A stretch of DNA of 64,000 nt. It comes from JAGWJU01 sp035533295. GTDB taxonomy: Bacteria; Elusimicrobiota; Elusimicrobia; UBA1565; UBA9628. The stretch spans positions 1 through 64,000 of the forward strand of contig DATLUA010000057.1 of the NCBI GenBank assembly GCA_035533295.1. The letters run 5' to 3'. Under the pieces are notes generated by a model. That model worked only from the letters and a program-made list of their open reading frames with translations, ran no database searches and was not told the origin of the DNA. Within the stretch, counting starts at the first letter, position 1; each line of letters begins with the position of its first letter. Of the stretch, positions 44,338 to 54,000 are shown in pieces. Position numbers and translations under genes: made by a program.

Positions 44338-44715
44338 ATGGATTTTCTGTTCAAGGCCGTCACGCCTAAAAAGGTCGTCCTGTTCATCTTTCTTTTGGCG
44401 ATGATCAGCCTGGGGCGGCGCTACGGCCATTACGCGAGGGCTTGGTATCTCGCGCGCCGCTATCCGTCCGTAGGCGGCCCGCCGGCGGCGGGCAAGGACA
44501 TCAGCGCGCGGATGGAAAACGCGGAGTCCCGCCGGGTCGTCCTGCAGTACCAGAAGGTTTGCGCTCTCCTGGCCGCCGCGGGCAAGCGCGGGCTCAAGGT
44601 GAACGGCTTGAAGGCCGAGGCGGACGCGGCGCTGGCTTTGAATACCCCGGCTTACCGGCGCGAGGCTCTGCAGATTTTGTCCAAAGTCGAATTTTCCATT
44701 CCGCAAAAACCATGA
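44338..44715 (+). CDS. Small single-pass membrane protein of unknown function
   Basis: A 125-residue protein with one N-terminal transmembrane helix (about 12-26, KVVLFIFLLAMISLG) and a basic helical remainder. It overlaps the SpoIID-domain gene by four bases (ATGA). No family is recognised; the position suggests a small membrane partner of the flanking proteins. Confidence 0.6.
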   Translation: MDFLFKAVTPKKVVLFIFLLAMISLGRRYGHYARAWYLARRYPSVGGPPAAGKDISARMENAESRRVVLQYQKVCALLAAAGKRGLKVNGLKAEADAALALNTPAYRREALQILSKVEFSIPQKP

Positions 44716-46994
44716 AATCAAAACGCTTCGCGTCGCGAGCCGGGAGGCAGGCAGTGCTGGGCCGCATACCGGGCGCGGAGCGTCCAGTACTGGCGGCGAT
44801 AAGGAAAATACTTTCGCCGCCGGTAAGGAGAATGCTTTGCGGCCCGGCGCCGCTGGCCGTCGCGCTGCTCTTCGCGGCGCCCTGCCTCAGGGCCCAGAAC
44901 AAAGACGACGCCCGGGCCGCCTACGCGGCGTTCCTGGCGGGGCGCTTCGCCGAGGCGGAGCGGACCTATCGCTTCATGGACGCCATCGGAATTTCATCGG
45001 GAGACCCGACCGTCAATCTGGCCTTGACCTTGCGCGACGAGGGCAAGACCCAGGAGGCCCTTCCGTTCTGGATCAAGGCGTCCTTGTCCCCGAACGCCGA
45101 CGGGTTCATCTTCGATCAGCTGGGCTGGTCGTATCTCTCCGCGGGCGATTACGACGGGGCGCGCAAGGCCTTTCTTAGCGGAATCGACCACGCGGCGGTC
45201 CTGGCCCAGCAGGCCGAGGGAAATTTGGGGCTGGGGCTGGCGGGCTGGATGGACGATCGGCCGGCGGACGCGCGCGAGGCTCTGAGAAAGGCCCTCTTGC
45301 AAGGCCCCTATGTCCTGCCTGCGGCCTCGCTGGTGATGGCTTGGTCCGCGCTGAAAATGAAGGACGATCCGGCGGCGCTGGCTTATTTCCGGCAAAGCGT
45401 GGCCCTGGATCCGATCAATCTGGAGGCTCTCAAGAGCTTCGCGGTTTTCGAGAAGCGTATCGGGGAGGATTCGGCGGCCTGGAATCTGTGCCGGATTTTT
45501 TTGAGTTTTGATCCTGGAGACGAGGTCATTCGGAAAATGACGCGGAGAGTCGCGGGTTATCTGGCCGGGAGCCCGGAGGATTTCCTGCCGGTCCGAAGAC
45601 TGGCCGAGCCTTTGCTGGATCCTTCCGGGGGGGACGGTTTTCCGCCTTCGGATACGAAGCCCCGCATTCGCGTGGACCTTTTCTCCGACCGGGAGGCCAA
45701 GCCGGCTCTCGCGACCAGGATTTATTTTATGTGCAACGTTCCGTTTCACATCGCGGCGATAAAAAGCGGGGACGTTGTCGTGGATGACGGAGGCGCCTAC
45801 CAGCAGTGGACGGCCGTGTTCAGGCCGCAGAGCGACGTGGTCGAGATTCGAGACGCCGAGGATGATCTGGTCTACGAAGCGAGGCAGCCCGTGCGCATCG
45901 AGCCTCAGTCCCGGCTCGGATCGGTGCTGATTAAATCGGCGGTTTTCCAGGACAATTACGGCTTCGATCCTGGGGATCGCGAGCTTCGCGGCAACCTGGA
46001 GATTTGGCCGACGCCCTACGGATTCACCATGCTCAACGACGTCAATTTGGAGGACTATCTGCGCGGCGTCGTGGCCGCGGTACTGCCCCCGCAAAGCCCG
46101 TTCCAGGCCTATAAGGTCCAAGCGGTCATTTCGCGCAGCGCGGCCTATTGGTTCAAGGCCCACCCTCCGGTCGAGCTTCAAGGCGGACAAATCTGCGATT
46201 CCGAAGCGTGCCAGAAATATTTGGGAGTCAGCGCGGAACTGCGCGAGGCCACCCGCGCGGTGGATGAAACCAAGGGCGTTTTTCTTCTGGGTCCGCAAGG
46301 CAAGCCGGCGCGGGCCTGGGAACACGTGGAATGCGGCGGCCGGACCGAGGACGGTTCGGCGGTGGGCGTTCCTAATCTCGTTTCCGTGACGGACGGACCG
46401 ACTCCGCTCGCTCCCCTGCGAAGTCCGGAGGACTTGGAGCGTTGGACCCACTCTTTTCCTCCTGCCGACGATTATGACGGAGAGACCAGCCGGATGCCTC
46501 CGGTCGCGGCGCGGTGGATACGGATTTTATCGGAAAAAGATCTGGAATACCGCGCCGCGCTGGTCAAATACATCGGCCCCATCCGCGGCATCGTGGTCAC
46601 GCGGCGCAGCCCTACAGGCCGGGTGCTGTCGTTGAAAGTGGAGGGCGAGCAAGGGAACCTGGGCCTGACGGGAGAGAAGATGATCAGCGACTTTTTGTCT
46701 CCGGGCTCCCTGCGGTCGACGCTCTTTACCATCCAGCCCCTAATGGACGGCGGCCGCAAGGCGCGCTTCTTCATCCTGTGGGGAGCGGGCACCGGCAGCG
46801 GCTTAGGGCTGTGCGAGGCGGGAGCCGTCGGGCAAGCCTCCATCGGGCGCGATTGGCGGCAAATCCTGGCCTTTTATTATCCGCGCTTCAGTGTCGGAGC
46901 GCTCGGTTTTTCGAGTTCGGCGCCGCGCCAAGACCGCCGCCGATGGAAAAACAAGCGCCACCAGCCGCGCAATCCCCATTGGCACGGCCGTTAG
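44712..46994 (+). CDS. SpoIID/LytB-domain protein with TPR region
   Basis: A 760-residue exported protein. The hydrophobic signal core is unusually far from the start (residues about 48-60, LAVALLFAAPCLRAQ), because the first 45 residues are encoded by nested palindromic repeats. TPR-like repeats follow (about 65-290), then a SpoIID domain (about 430-750) with LEDYLRGVVAAVLPPQSP, VQAVISRSAAYW, ECGGRTED, and a C-terminal ILAFYYPRF. SpoIID enzymes are lytic transglycosylases acting on denuded peptidoglycan. A later start at ATG 44832 would also keep the signal peptide but has its ribosome binding site too close. It may remodel peptidoglycan with the neighbouring cluster. Confidence 0.82.
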   Translation: MKSKRFASRAGRQAVLGRIPGAERPVLAAIRKILSPPVRRMLCGPAPLAVALLFAAPCLRAQNKDDARAAYAAFLAGRFAEAERTYRFMDAIGISSGDPTVNLALTLRDEGKTQEALPFWIKASLSPNADGFIFDQLGWSYLSAGDYDGARKAFLSGIDHAAVLAQQAEGNLGLGLAGWMDDRPADAREALRKALLQGPYVLPAASLVMAWSALKMKDDPAALAYFRQSVALDPINLEALKSFAVFEKRIGEDSAAWNLCRIFLSFDPGDEVIRKMTRRVAGYLAGSPEDFLPVRRLAEPLLDPSGGDGFPPSDTKPRIRVDLFSDREAKPALATRIYFMCNVPFHIAAIKSGDVVVDDGGAYQQWTAVFRPQSDVVEIRDAEDDLVYEARQPVRIEPQSRLGSVLIKSAVFQDNYGFDPGDRELRGNLEIWPTPYGFTMLNDVNLEDYLRGVVAAVLPPQSPFQAYKVQAVISRSAAYWFKAHPPVELQGGQICDSEACQKYLGVSAELREATRAVDETKGVFLLGPQGKPARAWEHVECGGRTEDGSAVGVPNLVSVTDGPTPLAPLRSPEDLERWTHSFPPADDYDGETSRMPPVAARWIRILSEKDLEYRAALVKYIGPIRGIVVTRRSPTGRVLSLKVEGEQGNLGLTGEKMISDFLSPGSLRSTLFTIQPLMDGGRKARFFILWGAGTGSGLGLCEAGAVGQASIGRDWRQILAFYYPRFSVGALGFSSSAPRQDRRRWKNKRHQPRNPHWHGR
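44752..44847 (+). repeat. Nested palindromic repeats (copies B and C) at the SpoIID-gene start
   Basis: The outer element has arms CTGGGCCGC (44757-44765) and GCGGCCCGG (44839-44847). An inner element, CAGTACTGG at 44785 with arms CTGGCGGCGA (44790-44799) and TCGCCGCCGG (44814-44823), lies between them. Both have an AAGGARAATRCTTT motif before the 3' arm. The whole is read in frame as part of the N-terminus of the SpoIID-domain protein. Confidence 0.7.
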
Positions 46995-46995
46995 G

Positions 46996-48147
46996 ATGAA
47001 AATCGCCCACATCATCACGCGCTTGGAGTTGGGCGGCGCCCAGCGCAATACGCTTTACACCGTCGCTCACCTGAATCCGGAGCGCTTTGGCTGCCTGCTG
47101 ATTTCGGGGGAAGGCGGAATGCTTGACGGCGAGGCCCGCGGGCTTGAGGAGAACAAGCGCATCGGCCTTTATTTCATTCCGGACTTAATCCGGGAGGTTC
47201 GGCCGCTCTCGGACCTGCGCGCGCTTTGGGGCATTATGCGCGTTCTCCGGCGGGAAAAACCCGACGTCGTCCATACGCACAGTTCCAAGGCGGGCATCCT
47301 CGGGCGCGTGGCCGCGCGGCTTTGCGGCGTTCCGGTCATGGTGCACACCTACCACGGCTTCGGATTTCACCCGCGGCAATCCTCTCTGGCACGGCGTTTT
47401 TTTATTTTCCTGGAGCGCTTTTGCGCGCGGCGGACGCATGCGTTGGTGTTCGTTTCAAAGTCCAATAGGGATGAGGCGGCCGGACTCGGCATCGGGGATC
47501 CGCGCCGGTATCATCTCATCCGCTCGGGCATCAAGCTTTCGGAGTATCCCGCCGCCGTAACGGACCGCGGGCGCGCCAAGACCGCCCTCGGCGCCGGATT
47601 CCATAAGATCGTCGTGGTCTCCATCGGCAACTTCAAGCCGCAAAAAAACGCCATGGATTTCGTTTCCGCAGCGGAGAGGGTCTTGGCCGGTAACTCGGAA
47701 ATCGAATTTCTTTACGTCGGCGACGGAGCGATGCGCGCCGCCGTCGAGGCTCGAATTTTCGCGCGCGGACTCTCTTCCCGCGTCAAGCTCTTGGGCTGGC
47801 GCCAGGACGTCGCGCAAGTTCTCGCCGTTTCGGACATCTTCGTCTTGACCTCCTTGTGGGAAGGCCTGCCACGCGCGCTTCTCGAAGCGATGGCCTCCGG
47901 CTTGGTTCCCGTGTGCTATGCGGCCGACGGCATCGCCGAGATGGTGCAGGACGGAGTCAACGGCTTTCTCATCGCTCCGGGAGACACGGCGGCCTTGGCC
48001 AAGCGCGTCATTCAACTGGCCTCCGACGAACCGTTGCGGCGACGGCTGGGCTTGGAGGCGCGCGAATCGGTGACGCAGGAATTCGATATCGACGCCATGG
48101 TGCGTCTTCAAGAACGGCTCTATCAGGACTTGTCCTCCAGACCTTAG
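46996..48147 (+). CDS. Family 4 glycosyltransferase
   Basis: A 383-residue GT4 (GT-B fold) enzyme: N-terminal LELGGAQRNTLY, VVHTHSSKAGILGR near 93-106, VSIGNFKPQKN, and the C-terminal sugar-nucleotide motif TSLWEGLPRALLEAMASGLVPV. It transfers a sugar from an activated donor, probably in polysaccharide or glycolipid synthesis. ATG 46996 follows the SpoIID-gene stop by one base. No other sugar genes are in the cluster. Confidence 0.88.
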   Translation: MKIAHIITRLELGGAQRNTLYTVAHLNPERFGCLLISGEGGMLDGEARGLEENKRIGLYFIPDLIREVRPLSDLRALWGIMRVLRREKPDVVHTHSSKAGILGRVAARLCGVPVMVHTYHGFGFHPRQSSLARRFFIFLERFCARRTHALVFVSKSNRDEAAGLGIGDPRRYHLIRSGIKLSEYPAAVTDRGRAKTALGAGFHKIVVVSIGNFKPQKNAMDFVSAAERVLAGNSEIEFLYVGDGAMRAAVEARIFARGLSSRVKLLGWRQDVAQVLAVSDIFVLTSLWEGLPRALLEAMASGLVPVCYAADGIAEMVQDGVNGFLIAPGDTAALAKRVIQLASDEPLRRRLGLEARESVTQEFDIDAMVRLQERLYQDLSSRP

Positions 48148-48212
48148 GCCGCCTAGGTCCTTAGGGTCCCGGCATGTGGGACCAAAGAATGGGGCCGCGA
48201 GTGCCAAACGGC

Positions 48213-48255
48213 TCATGATGCTTGAGGGAGGACCGGTTACAATCAAGCATCATGA
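48213..48255 (+). promoter_or_regulatory. Perfect 13-bp inverted repeat covering the start codon
   Basis: TCATGATGCTTGA (48213-48225) and TCAAGCATCATGA (48243-48255) are exact inverted complements with a 17-base spacer. The right arm contains the ATG (48252) of the CPBP-HtrA gene. A TACAAT hexamer (48239-48244) ends seven bases before the ATG. It could be an operator overlapping a promoter or, if transcription starts upstream, an RNA hairpin hiding the start. Confidence 0.7.
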
Positions 48256-51056
48256 AGATCAAGCGCCTCGCCTCCGGGCTTACCCGGACAGCCGCCGCCG
48301 GCTTATCCCTTTTTCTCGTATTGGCGTCGCTCCCGCCGCAAGCATTGGTATTCGCCCAAGACGTTCCCATTGAGAGCGTTCCCCAGGCGGAGTCGGCGCC
48401 GGGCGCAAACGCCGTCGGCCTAGGCAATCAAGTTTCCATTCCTGTCGGGGCGGCGGAAGATTTCCTGTCCAATGGGGCGGGCTTGGGATCTTTATCGAAT
48501 GTCGCGGCCGAACTGTCCGGTCCTGCGGAAGCTTCGGCGGCGCTGCCGCGGCAGGCGCCTGCCCAATCCGTCAAGCCGGAAGCCAATGTCCAAGGGCCCG
48601 TTTCAACGCCCATTTCCGCTTCTGCCGACCGCGAAGCCGCGCCGGCCCCAAGCGCCGCCGCCGCTCAGCCCGCCGCGCCCGCTGCCGCGAGCGGCTCTTC
48701 AGCCCAGCGGCTCAAGGCGCGAGTCTCCCGATTTCTCGGCAAAGCCAAGTTTAAATCCGGCGCGTTGGCCAAGGGATCCGCCGCCGAACTCGCGGCTCAG
48801 GGCGCGGCGCGGTTCGACGGCCAAGCGTCGGCGGCGACGTTCGTCGAACCAGCTCGGGCGGGAAAATCCGGTTTTTGGACGCATTCGCTGGGCCGCCCGG
48901 GAAGCCTCAAGCCTTCCAAGGCCCTGGGCTCGAAGATCGCGGCGCCGTTTTCCCGACTGCGGCGGGTTCCCAAGGCGCTGACGCGCCGCGCCGCCGATTT
49001 CGCGTACCGCCACCGGCCTTTCGCCGGGGAGTTGGATGAATACGGCGGGCCGTCCCATCGTCCCATGAAGTTCGCGACGCGATTGGCTTACGGGTTCAAA
49101 TGGGGGGTGAATCTCTTCGGCTTGACGACTATCGCGGGTTACGTGCTGCGCCCCTTCTTGAGCGGCTTGACAACCGGCCTGCCCTCCTCTCTTCTTGGAC
49201 TTTTCGGGCGCGTCGAGCTCATGGCGAGCTTGGGCCCCAAGGCGATTGCGCAGGGGCTGGCGTCCGCGCCGTGGCATCTGCTCTTCGTTCAGGCGCCATT
49301 TTTATCCTTATATGAGGAAGCTCAATACCGGGGTTTTGACTTCGGCTTTGCGTTCTTGGGTCTCATCGTGGCCTCAAAAATATTATCCACGACGGCTAAA
49401 AATCTTGAGAGCATTCCTGATTTCGCCGGAATCCGCGTTAGAACGCAGCGCACCCTAACCGGTTTGAGCAAGGTCTCCAAGGTCGCCTTTCCGGCGGCCG
49501 CAATTTTCTCCGCGGGAGCTTTCGCTTTGGCCCACTTCGCCACTTGGGGATTTAACCCGGCAAGCGCGGCGCTTTGGTTTCTCTCCGGGGCGGTCTTGGC
49601 CGCGGTGGCCTACCGGACGCGGGGGCTCGCGGCGCCCATCGTCGCGCATTTGACCTACAATCTTCTGGGGCTCATCGGCGGACTGCTGGCCCTTCACTAC
49701 TTCATGCCGATGGCCTCGGAAATCGCGCGGCTGCTCCTGGCGACCATTTCCGTCGCGTCCTTGCTGCTGACGTATCGTTCCTACCGCGCGGCCCGCAAGG
49801 CGCGCCAATCGCCGGACAAGGCGCCCGCGCGAGCGAGCTTCCTTCGCCGGGCGGTTAAAACTTTGGGCGCCGCGGCCTTGGTCGCCGTCCTGGCTTTGGG
49901 ACCCATCCTCAATTCGGCGCGCCAAACCACCACGGTGGAATACTCGGCCCAGGCGCAGACCGTTCCCGCCAAGAAAGCGCAAGCCTCGGCGTTGGCAGAG
50001 CTGCAAAATCTCGGGATTCCCAGCGGGGCCGAGGCTCAGGCCGGCCAGACCGGCGCTTCCGCCATGACGGTCGCTGAAATTACCCATCGGGTCAAGCCGG
50101 CGGTGGTGATGATCGTGGTCAAGCAGCCGATAGGCGCGGTTGAACAGCTTTGGATGAGAAGCCGCAAATGGCTTGGGCTGAGCGTTCCCACCCGCTTCAT
50201 GGAGGCCATCGGTTCCGGGTCCATCCTGACTCCGCAGGGACTGGTGGTGACCAACGGCCACGTGGTCCAGATGGCGGGCGTGGGCGGCACGGTGATGGTC
50301 GTGCTGTCCAACGGCAAACAATATAAAGCCAAGGTGCTGACATTCAGCGCGCCGGAAAGAAAGGACATCGCTTTCCTTCAGTTGCCCGACATCGGCGCGC
50401 CGTGGCCCACGGTTCCCATCGGCAACAGCGCCGCTCTTAAAGAAGGGGACAGAGTTATCGCCATGGGCCATCCCTTGGGCCTTCCGTTCACCGTGTCACA
50501 AGGCGTGGTCAGCGGGCTCAAGGATCCGGATGGGGTCGAGCCGCGCGGAGAGCTTTATCACGACATGATTCAAACCGACGCCCCCATCACCCACGGGAAC
50601 TCCGGCGGCCCGCTCTTGAATCAGGAGGGGGAGCAAATCGGCATCAACACCGCGGGCGTCGACGCCGGCGGCAATATCGGCTTCGCCATCCCCATGAACG
50701 ACGTGCTTGCGGCCTTGGGCGAGTTCGCGAAAACGGGGAACGTCGACGCCTCCTGGATGGGCATCGTGGTCGACGGCACCAATCCATCCGCTCCGGCCCA
50801 GGGTCTTGCCGTGGAGAGCGTCAGATACGGATCTCCCGCGGCCAAGGCCGGCATCGCGTCGGGCGATATAATTTTGGGAGCGATTTTGAACGGGCATCAA
50901 ATCGCTTTCCCGGCTTTCCCGGGCTCGCTGATGTTCATGCAAAAGATTTTGGCCCTGTCTAATCCGGGCGAGAGCATCCAATTGATCGTCAATCATCAGG
51001 ATCAAATCAAGACCGTCAAGGTCACGACCGCTTCGGCCGAAAAGAGCATGAAATGA
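48252..51056 (+). CDS. CPBP intramembrane protease fused to HtrA-type serine protease
   Basis: A 934-residue fusion. Residues 1-35 form a signal peptide (ending VFAQ), followed by about 200 Ala/Pro/Ser-rich residues. A polytopic CPBP (CAAX/Abi) protease domain spans about 265-520 with EEAQYR (Glu355, Glu356, Arg360), His428 and His466 as presumed active-site residues. After a further helix near 545 comes a chymotrypsin-like domain with His670 (NGHVV), Asp705 (KDIAFL) and Ser784 (GNSGGP), then a PDZ domain (about 820-925). Both protease sites look intact. ATG 48252 lacks a Shine-Dalgarno site. The stop overlaps the next start (ATGA), coupling it to the Bat giant protein and MoxR. Confidence 0.85.
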   Translation: MKIKRLASGLTRTAAAGLSLFLVLASLPPQALVFAQDVPIESVPQAESAPGANAVGLGNQVSIPVGAAEDFLSNGAGLGSLSNVAAELSGPAEASAALPRQAPAQSVKPEANVQGPVSTPISASADREAAPAPSAAAAQPAAPAAASGSSAQRLKARVSRFLGKAKFKSGALAKGSAAELAAQGAARFDGQASAATFVEPARAGKSGFWTHSLGRPGSLKPSKALGSKIAAPFSRLRRVPKALTRRAADFAYRHRPFAGELDEYGGPSHRPMKFATRLAYGFKWGVNLFGLTTIAGYVLRPFLSGLTTGLPSSLLGLFGRVELMASLGPKAIAQGLASAPWHLLFVQAPFLSLYEEAQYRGFDFGFAFLGLIVASKILSTTAKNLESIPDFAGIRVRTQRTLTGLSKVSKVAFPAAAIFSAGAFALAHFATWGFNPASAALWFLSGAVLAAVAYRTRGLAAPIVAHLTYNLLGLIGGLLALHYFMPMASEIARLLLATISVASLLLTYRSYRAARKARQSPDKAPARASFLRRAVKTLGAAALVAVLALGPILNSARQTTTVEYSAQAQTVPAKKAQASALAELQNLGIPSGAEAQAGQTGASAMTVAEITHRVKPAVVMIVVKQPIGAVEQLWMRSRKWLGLSVPTRFMEAIGSGSILTPQGLVVTNGHVVQMAGVGGTVMVVLSNGKQYKAKVLTFSAPERKDIAFLQLPDIGAPWPTVPIGNSAALKEGDRVIAMGHPLGLPFTVSQGVVSGLKDPDGVEPRGELYHDMIQTDAPITHGNSGGPLLNQEGEQIGINTAGVDAGGNIGFAIPMNDVLAALGEFAKTGNVDASWMGIVVDGTNPSAPAQGLAVESVRYGSPAAKAGIASGDIILGAILNGHQIAFPAFPGSLMFMQKILALSNPGESIQLIVNHQDQIKTVKVTTASAEKSMK

Positions 51057-54000
51057 GCGACAAAACCATGGGATACGTGAAGAGCTCTTTCGTGCGCGGC
51101 GTGGCGAGCGTTCTTTGCGCCGCTCTTTTGCTTGTTTCTCCCGGACCGGCCTGCTACCAGGCTCTGGGGGCGGAATTCGCCTCGGACGCGTCGGTCCAAA
51201 CGGCGGGCGCGGGAGCGTCCGGGTTGGCCCCGGCGTCTCTGGGCGAGATGAATTTAAATCCCCGGCTCCCGTCCGTTAATGTGCCGGATTTAAGCGCGGG
51301 ACTGGTCCAAGGAATTTTGCGGACGCTTCCCGCTAACGCCGCGGCGCCGGAGGAAGGTGTTCCGCAATCTGATCTGCAGGCCGAAGAACCTTCTCAGGCC
51401 GCGGCGGCGGAAAACAGCGGGACGCCGATTCAACCCGCCGCCGAACAAGGCGTCGTGGCGGCGCTCATCAGCGGGGCCGCCGCGTTGACGCGGCCGGCTC
51501 GGGCGGCGGCGAAAGGCGCTTCGCAGTCGCGGCGCGTTCCGGGAGCGTTCGAGACTCTCAAGGCCGCCGGCCAAAGCTTCGGGCAAGCGCAGGCTTTGAT
51601 GGGCTCCGGCTCGGCGTCGCCGGAGGCCATGGCTCGGAACGGAAGCCAAATTTTTGATCGGAGCGCCGCGCCGTCGGCTTCCGTGTCCTCTTGGGGACGA
51701 GGCCTAAGACGCCTCAAGGCCGGCATCGCCGCCGCGGTCATCGCCGGAGGGCTTTTGTTCATTCCCGCCGGCCTGCATTCCGCGCCGCAGCTCGCGCGGC
51801 CGCCCACGGCGATGACGGCGAGCATGCCCGGCGCCGGCCAAGCTGCCTCCCCGGTTCCCCTGCCTCATGAGTCGGCGCCGGTCGCAGCGCAGATATCATT
51901 CAGCCGCCAGAACGTCACCGTGGGAGACCGCGTTGAAGTCACTCTGACGCTCAAGAACACGACAGGCCAAAGCCTGACGATTTTTAATCTGCCCGGCGCT
52001 CTTAAGGCCATGCTTCCGCAGGGCCTCGAAATGGAGAAAAGCGCTCTGCCGGACTCCCTGACCCTCGCGCCCGAAGCGACGCGCGCGGTGTCGTTTGCCG
52101 CCATTCCCTTCGCCTCCGGGGACTTGACGATTCAAGGTGCTCTGACCGCGTCCGTTCCGGGTCGGGCCAACGCGCAATCTTCCATCTCAATTTCTCCGGT
52201 GAAGCTCGCGGTCAGGAGCGTGCTCACGCCGGACTGGCGGCAGAAGGGCTTTAAAGATATCGCGGGCGCCATGCGCGCCAAGACGCCCGATTGGGTCTGG
52301 GCCGCGGCGATTCCGCTTCTAGCGCTTCTGGTTTTCGGCGCCGACAGGCTCAAGACGGACAAGCGCAGGAAGAGCGAGATCAAGCTTAGCCGGATTTCAG
52401 CCTCCGAGGCCGCCTTGGAGCGCTTGGCGGTCCTGGAAAAGGAAGGCGAGGGTTTGGACGCGGTCCGATTCTACGGCGAGTATTACGGTATTCTCTCTGG
52501 TTTCATCGTCGATTCCCTGGGTTTGCCCACGCGTGAAAGAAGCGGCGAGAGGCTCATTCAAGACGCCGCGTCCTCCGGCGCATTCTCCGCCGAAGAGATG
52601 AAAACGCTGGCGCGCTTGGTCCGGGAAACGGAAAGGGCCCGCTTCGCGGGAGAGGCGGGCGGCGAAACGGAACGGGCGGCGAAACTGCGGGACCTGCGCT
52701 CTTTCATCGAGACGTTGGTCAAGGCCGCCCAGGCCGGGACGGCGGAGCCCCAGGCAAGTTCGGCGGGCGCGAGCATGGCGATGCTCGCGCCGCTGGCCGG
52801 GCTCCTTGGGGCTTCGACCCAGATTCATTTCGGAGATCCCAAGATACTCTTCCTGCTTGTTCCGCTGGCCATTTATCTCGCGTGGAACTTCATCCGCAGC
52901 CGCGGCCGGCGCGCCACCTACAAAGTCGCTTCCAGCGCCGCGCTCGGAAAGAAGAAAAGCCTGCGGCAGCGCTTCTTGTGGCTTCCCAAGGCGATCCGCG
53001 TGGCCGCCATCGCCATGATGATCGGAGCGCTGTCCCATCCGCAGATAGGCACCACCCGGCAGACCGTCTACGTGCCCTCGGTCGACACGTTCATCGTGTT
53101 CGACAACTCGGGAAGCATGAGCGATCCGTTCAACGGCTCCGATTACGGCTCAGCGTCCCAGGGCCCCAGCAAGATACAGGCGGGCTCCGCCGCCATCGAG
53201 GCTTATCTTCAGCAGCAGAAGAAGACGACCAACCGCGTGGGCTTCATCACCTTCTCCGACGACCCTTACATGGACGTCCTTCTGACCACCGATTACGATG
53301 CCATCGACGCGCGCATCAAGGAGCTTTCCGCCGACGGCGGCACGGCCATCGGCGACGCGGTTTACCGCGGGATTTCCGGATTTCTGCGGGCCAACGCGAG
53401 CGAGATTCACGGCGAGCAGGCCCAAGGCAATTCCTTCGCCGATCGCCTGGCCCGCATCCTGGAGGGACAAGCCAAGGCAACGCCGGAGGATGCGCGCGTC
53501 AATCACATGCTGGTGCTCCTTAAGACCAAGGGCTTGGCCGCCGCGATTAATTACGCGCAGTCTTATCCGGACCTCATGCGGAAAATTGTGAGGCCGGATC
53601 AGACCAAGGTCATCATCCTGGCGACCGATGGGCAGTCCAACGAAGGCATGGATCCCATGGACGCCACGGCCATCGCCAAGATGCTGGGCATCCGCATCTT
53701 CACCATCGGCATCGGCAGCGATGCGGACGTGGCCACGCTCCAGCAGATCGCCCAGGCCACGGGCGGGCTTTATTTTTCGGCCAGCGACGCCAATTCGATG
53801 CGGCAGATTTTCCTGCGGATTAACCAGCTGGAAAAAACTCCCGAGAAGGTGGTTTCCTCCCTTTCGGTCAACGACTACTCCGGAGACCTGGCGCTTCTGG
53901 CGTTTTTGGTCTTGGGGCTCGAGATGGGCTTGTCCGCCACGGCGCTGCGCAAATTCCCCGCGCTGCTGCTGGCCCTTCCGCTGCTCATGCCCGCGATGAT

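Noticed and set aside
44994..46451. Long open frame of 485 codons on the minus strand
   Set aside because: It is antisense to the SpoIID-domain gene, has Arg/His/Pro/Gly-rich shadow composition and no recognisable domain.
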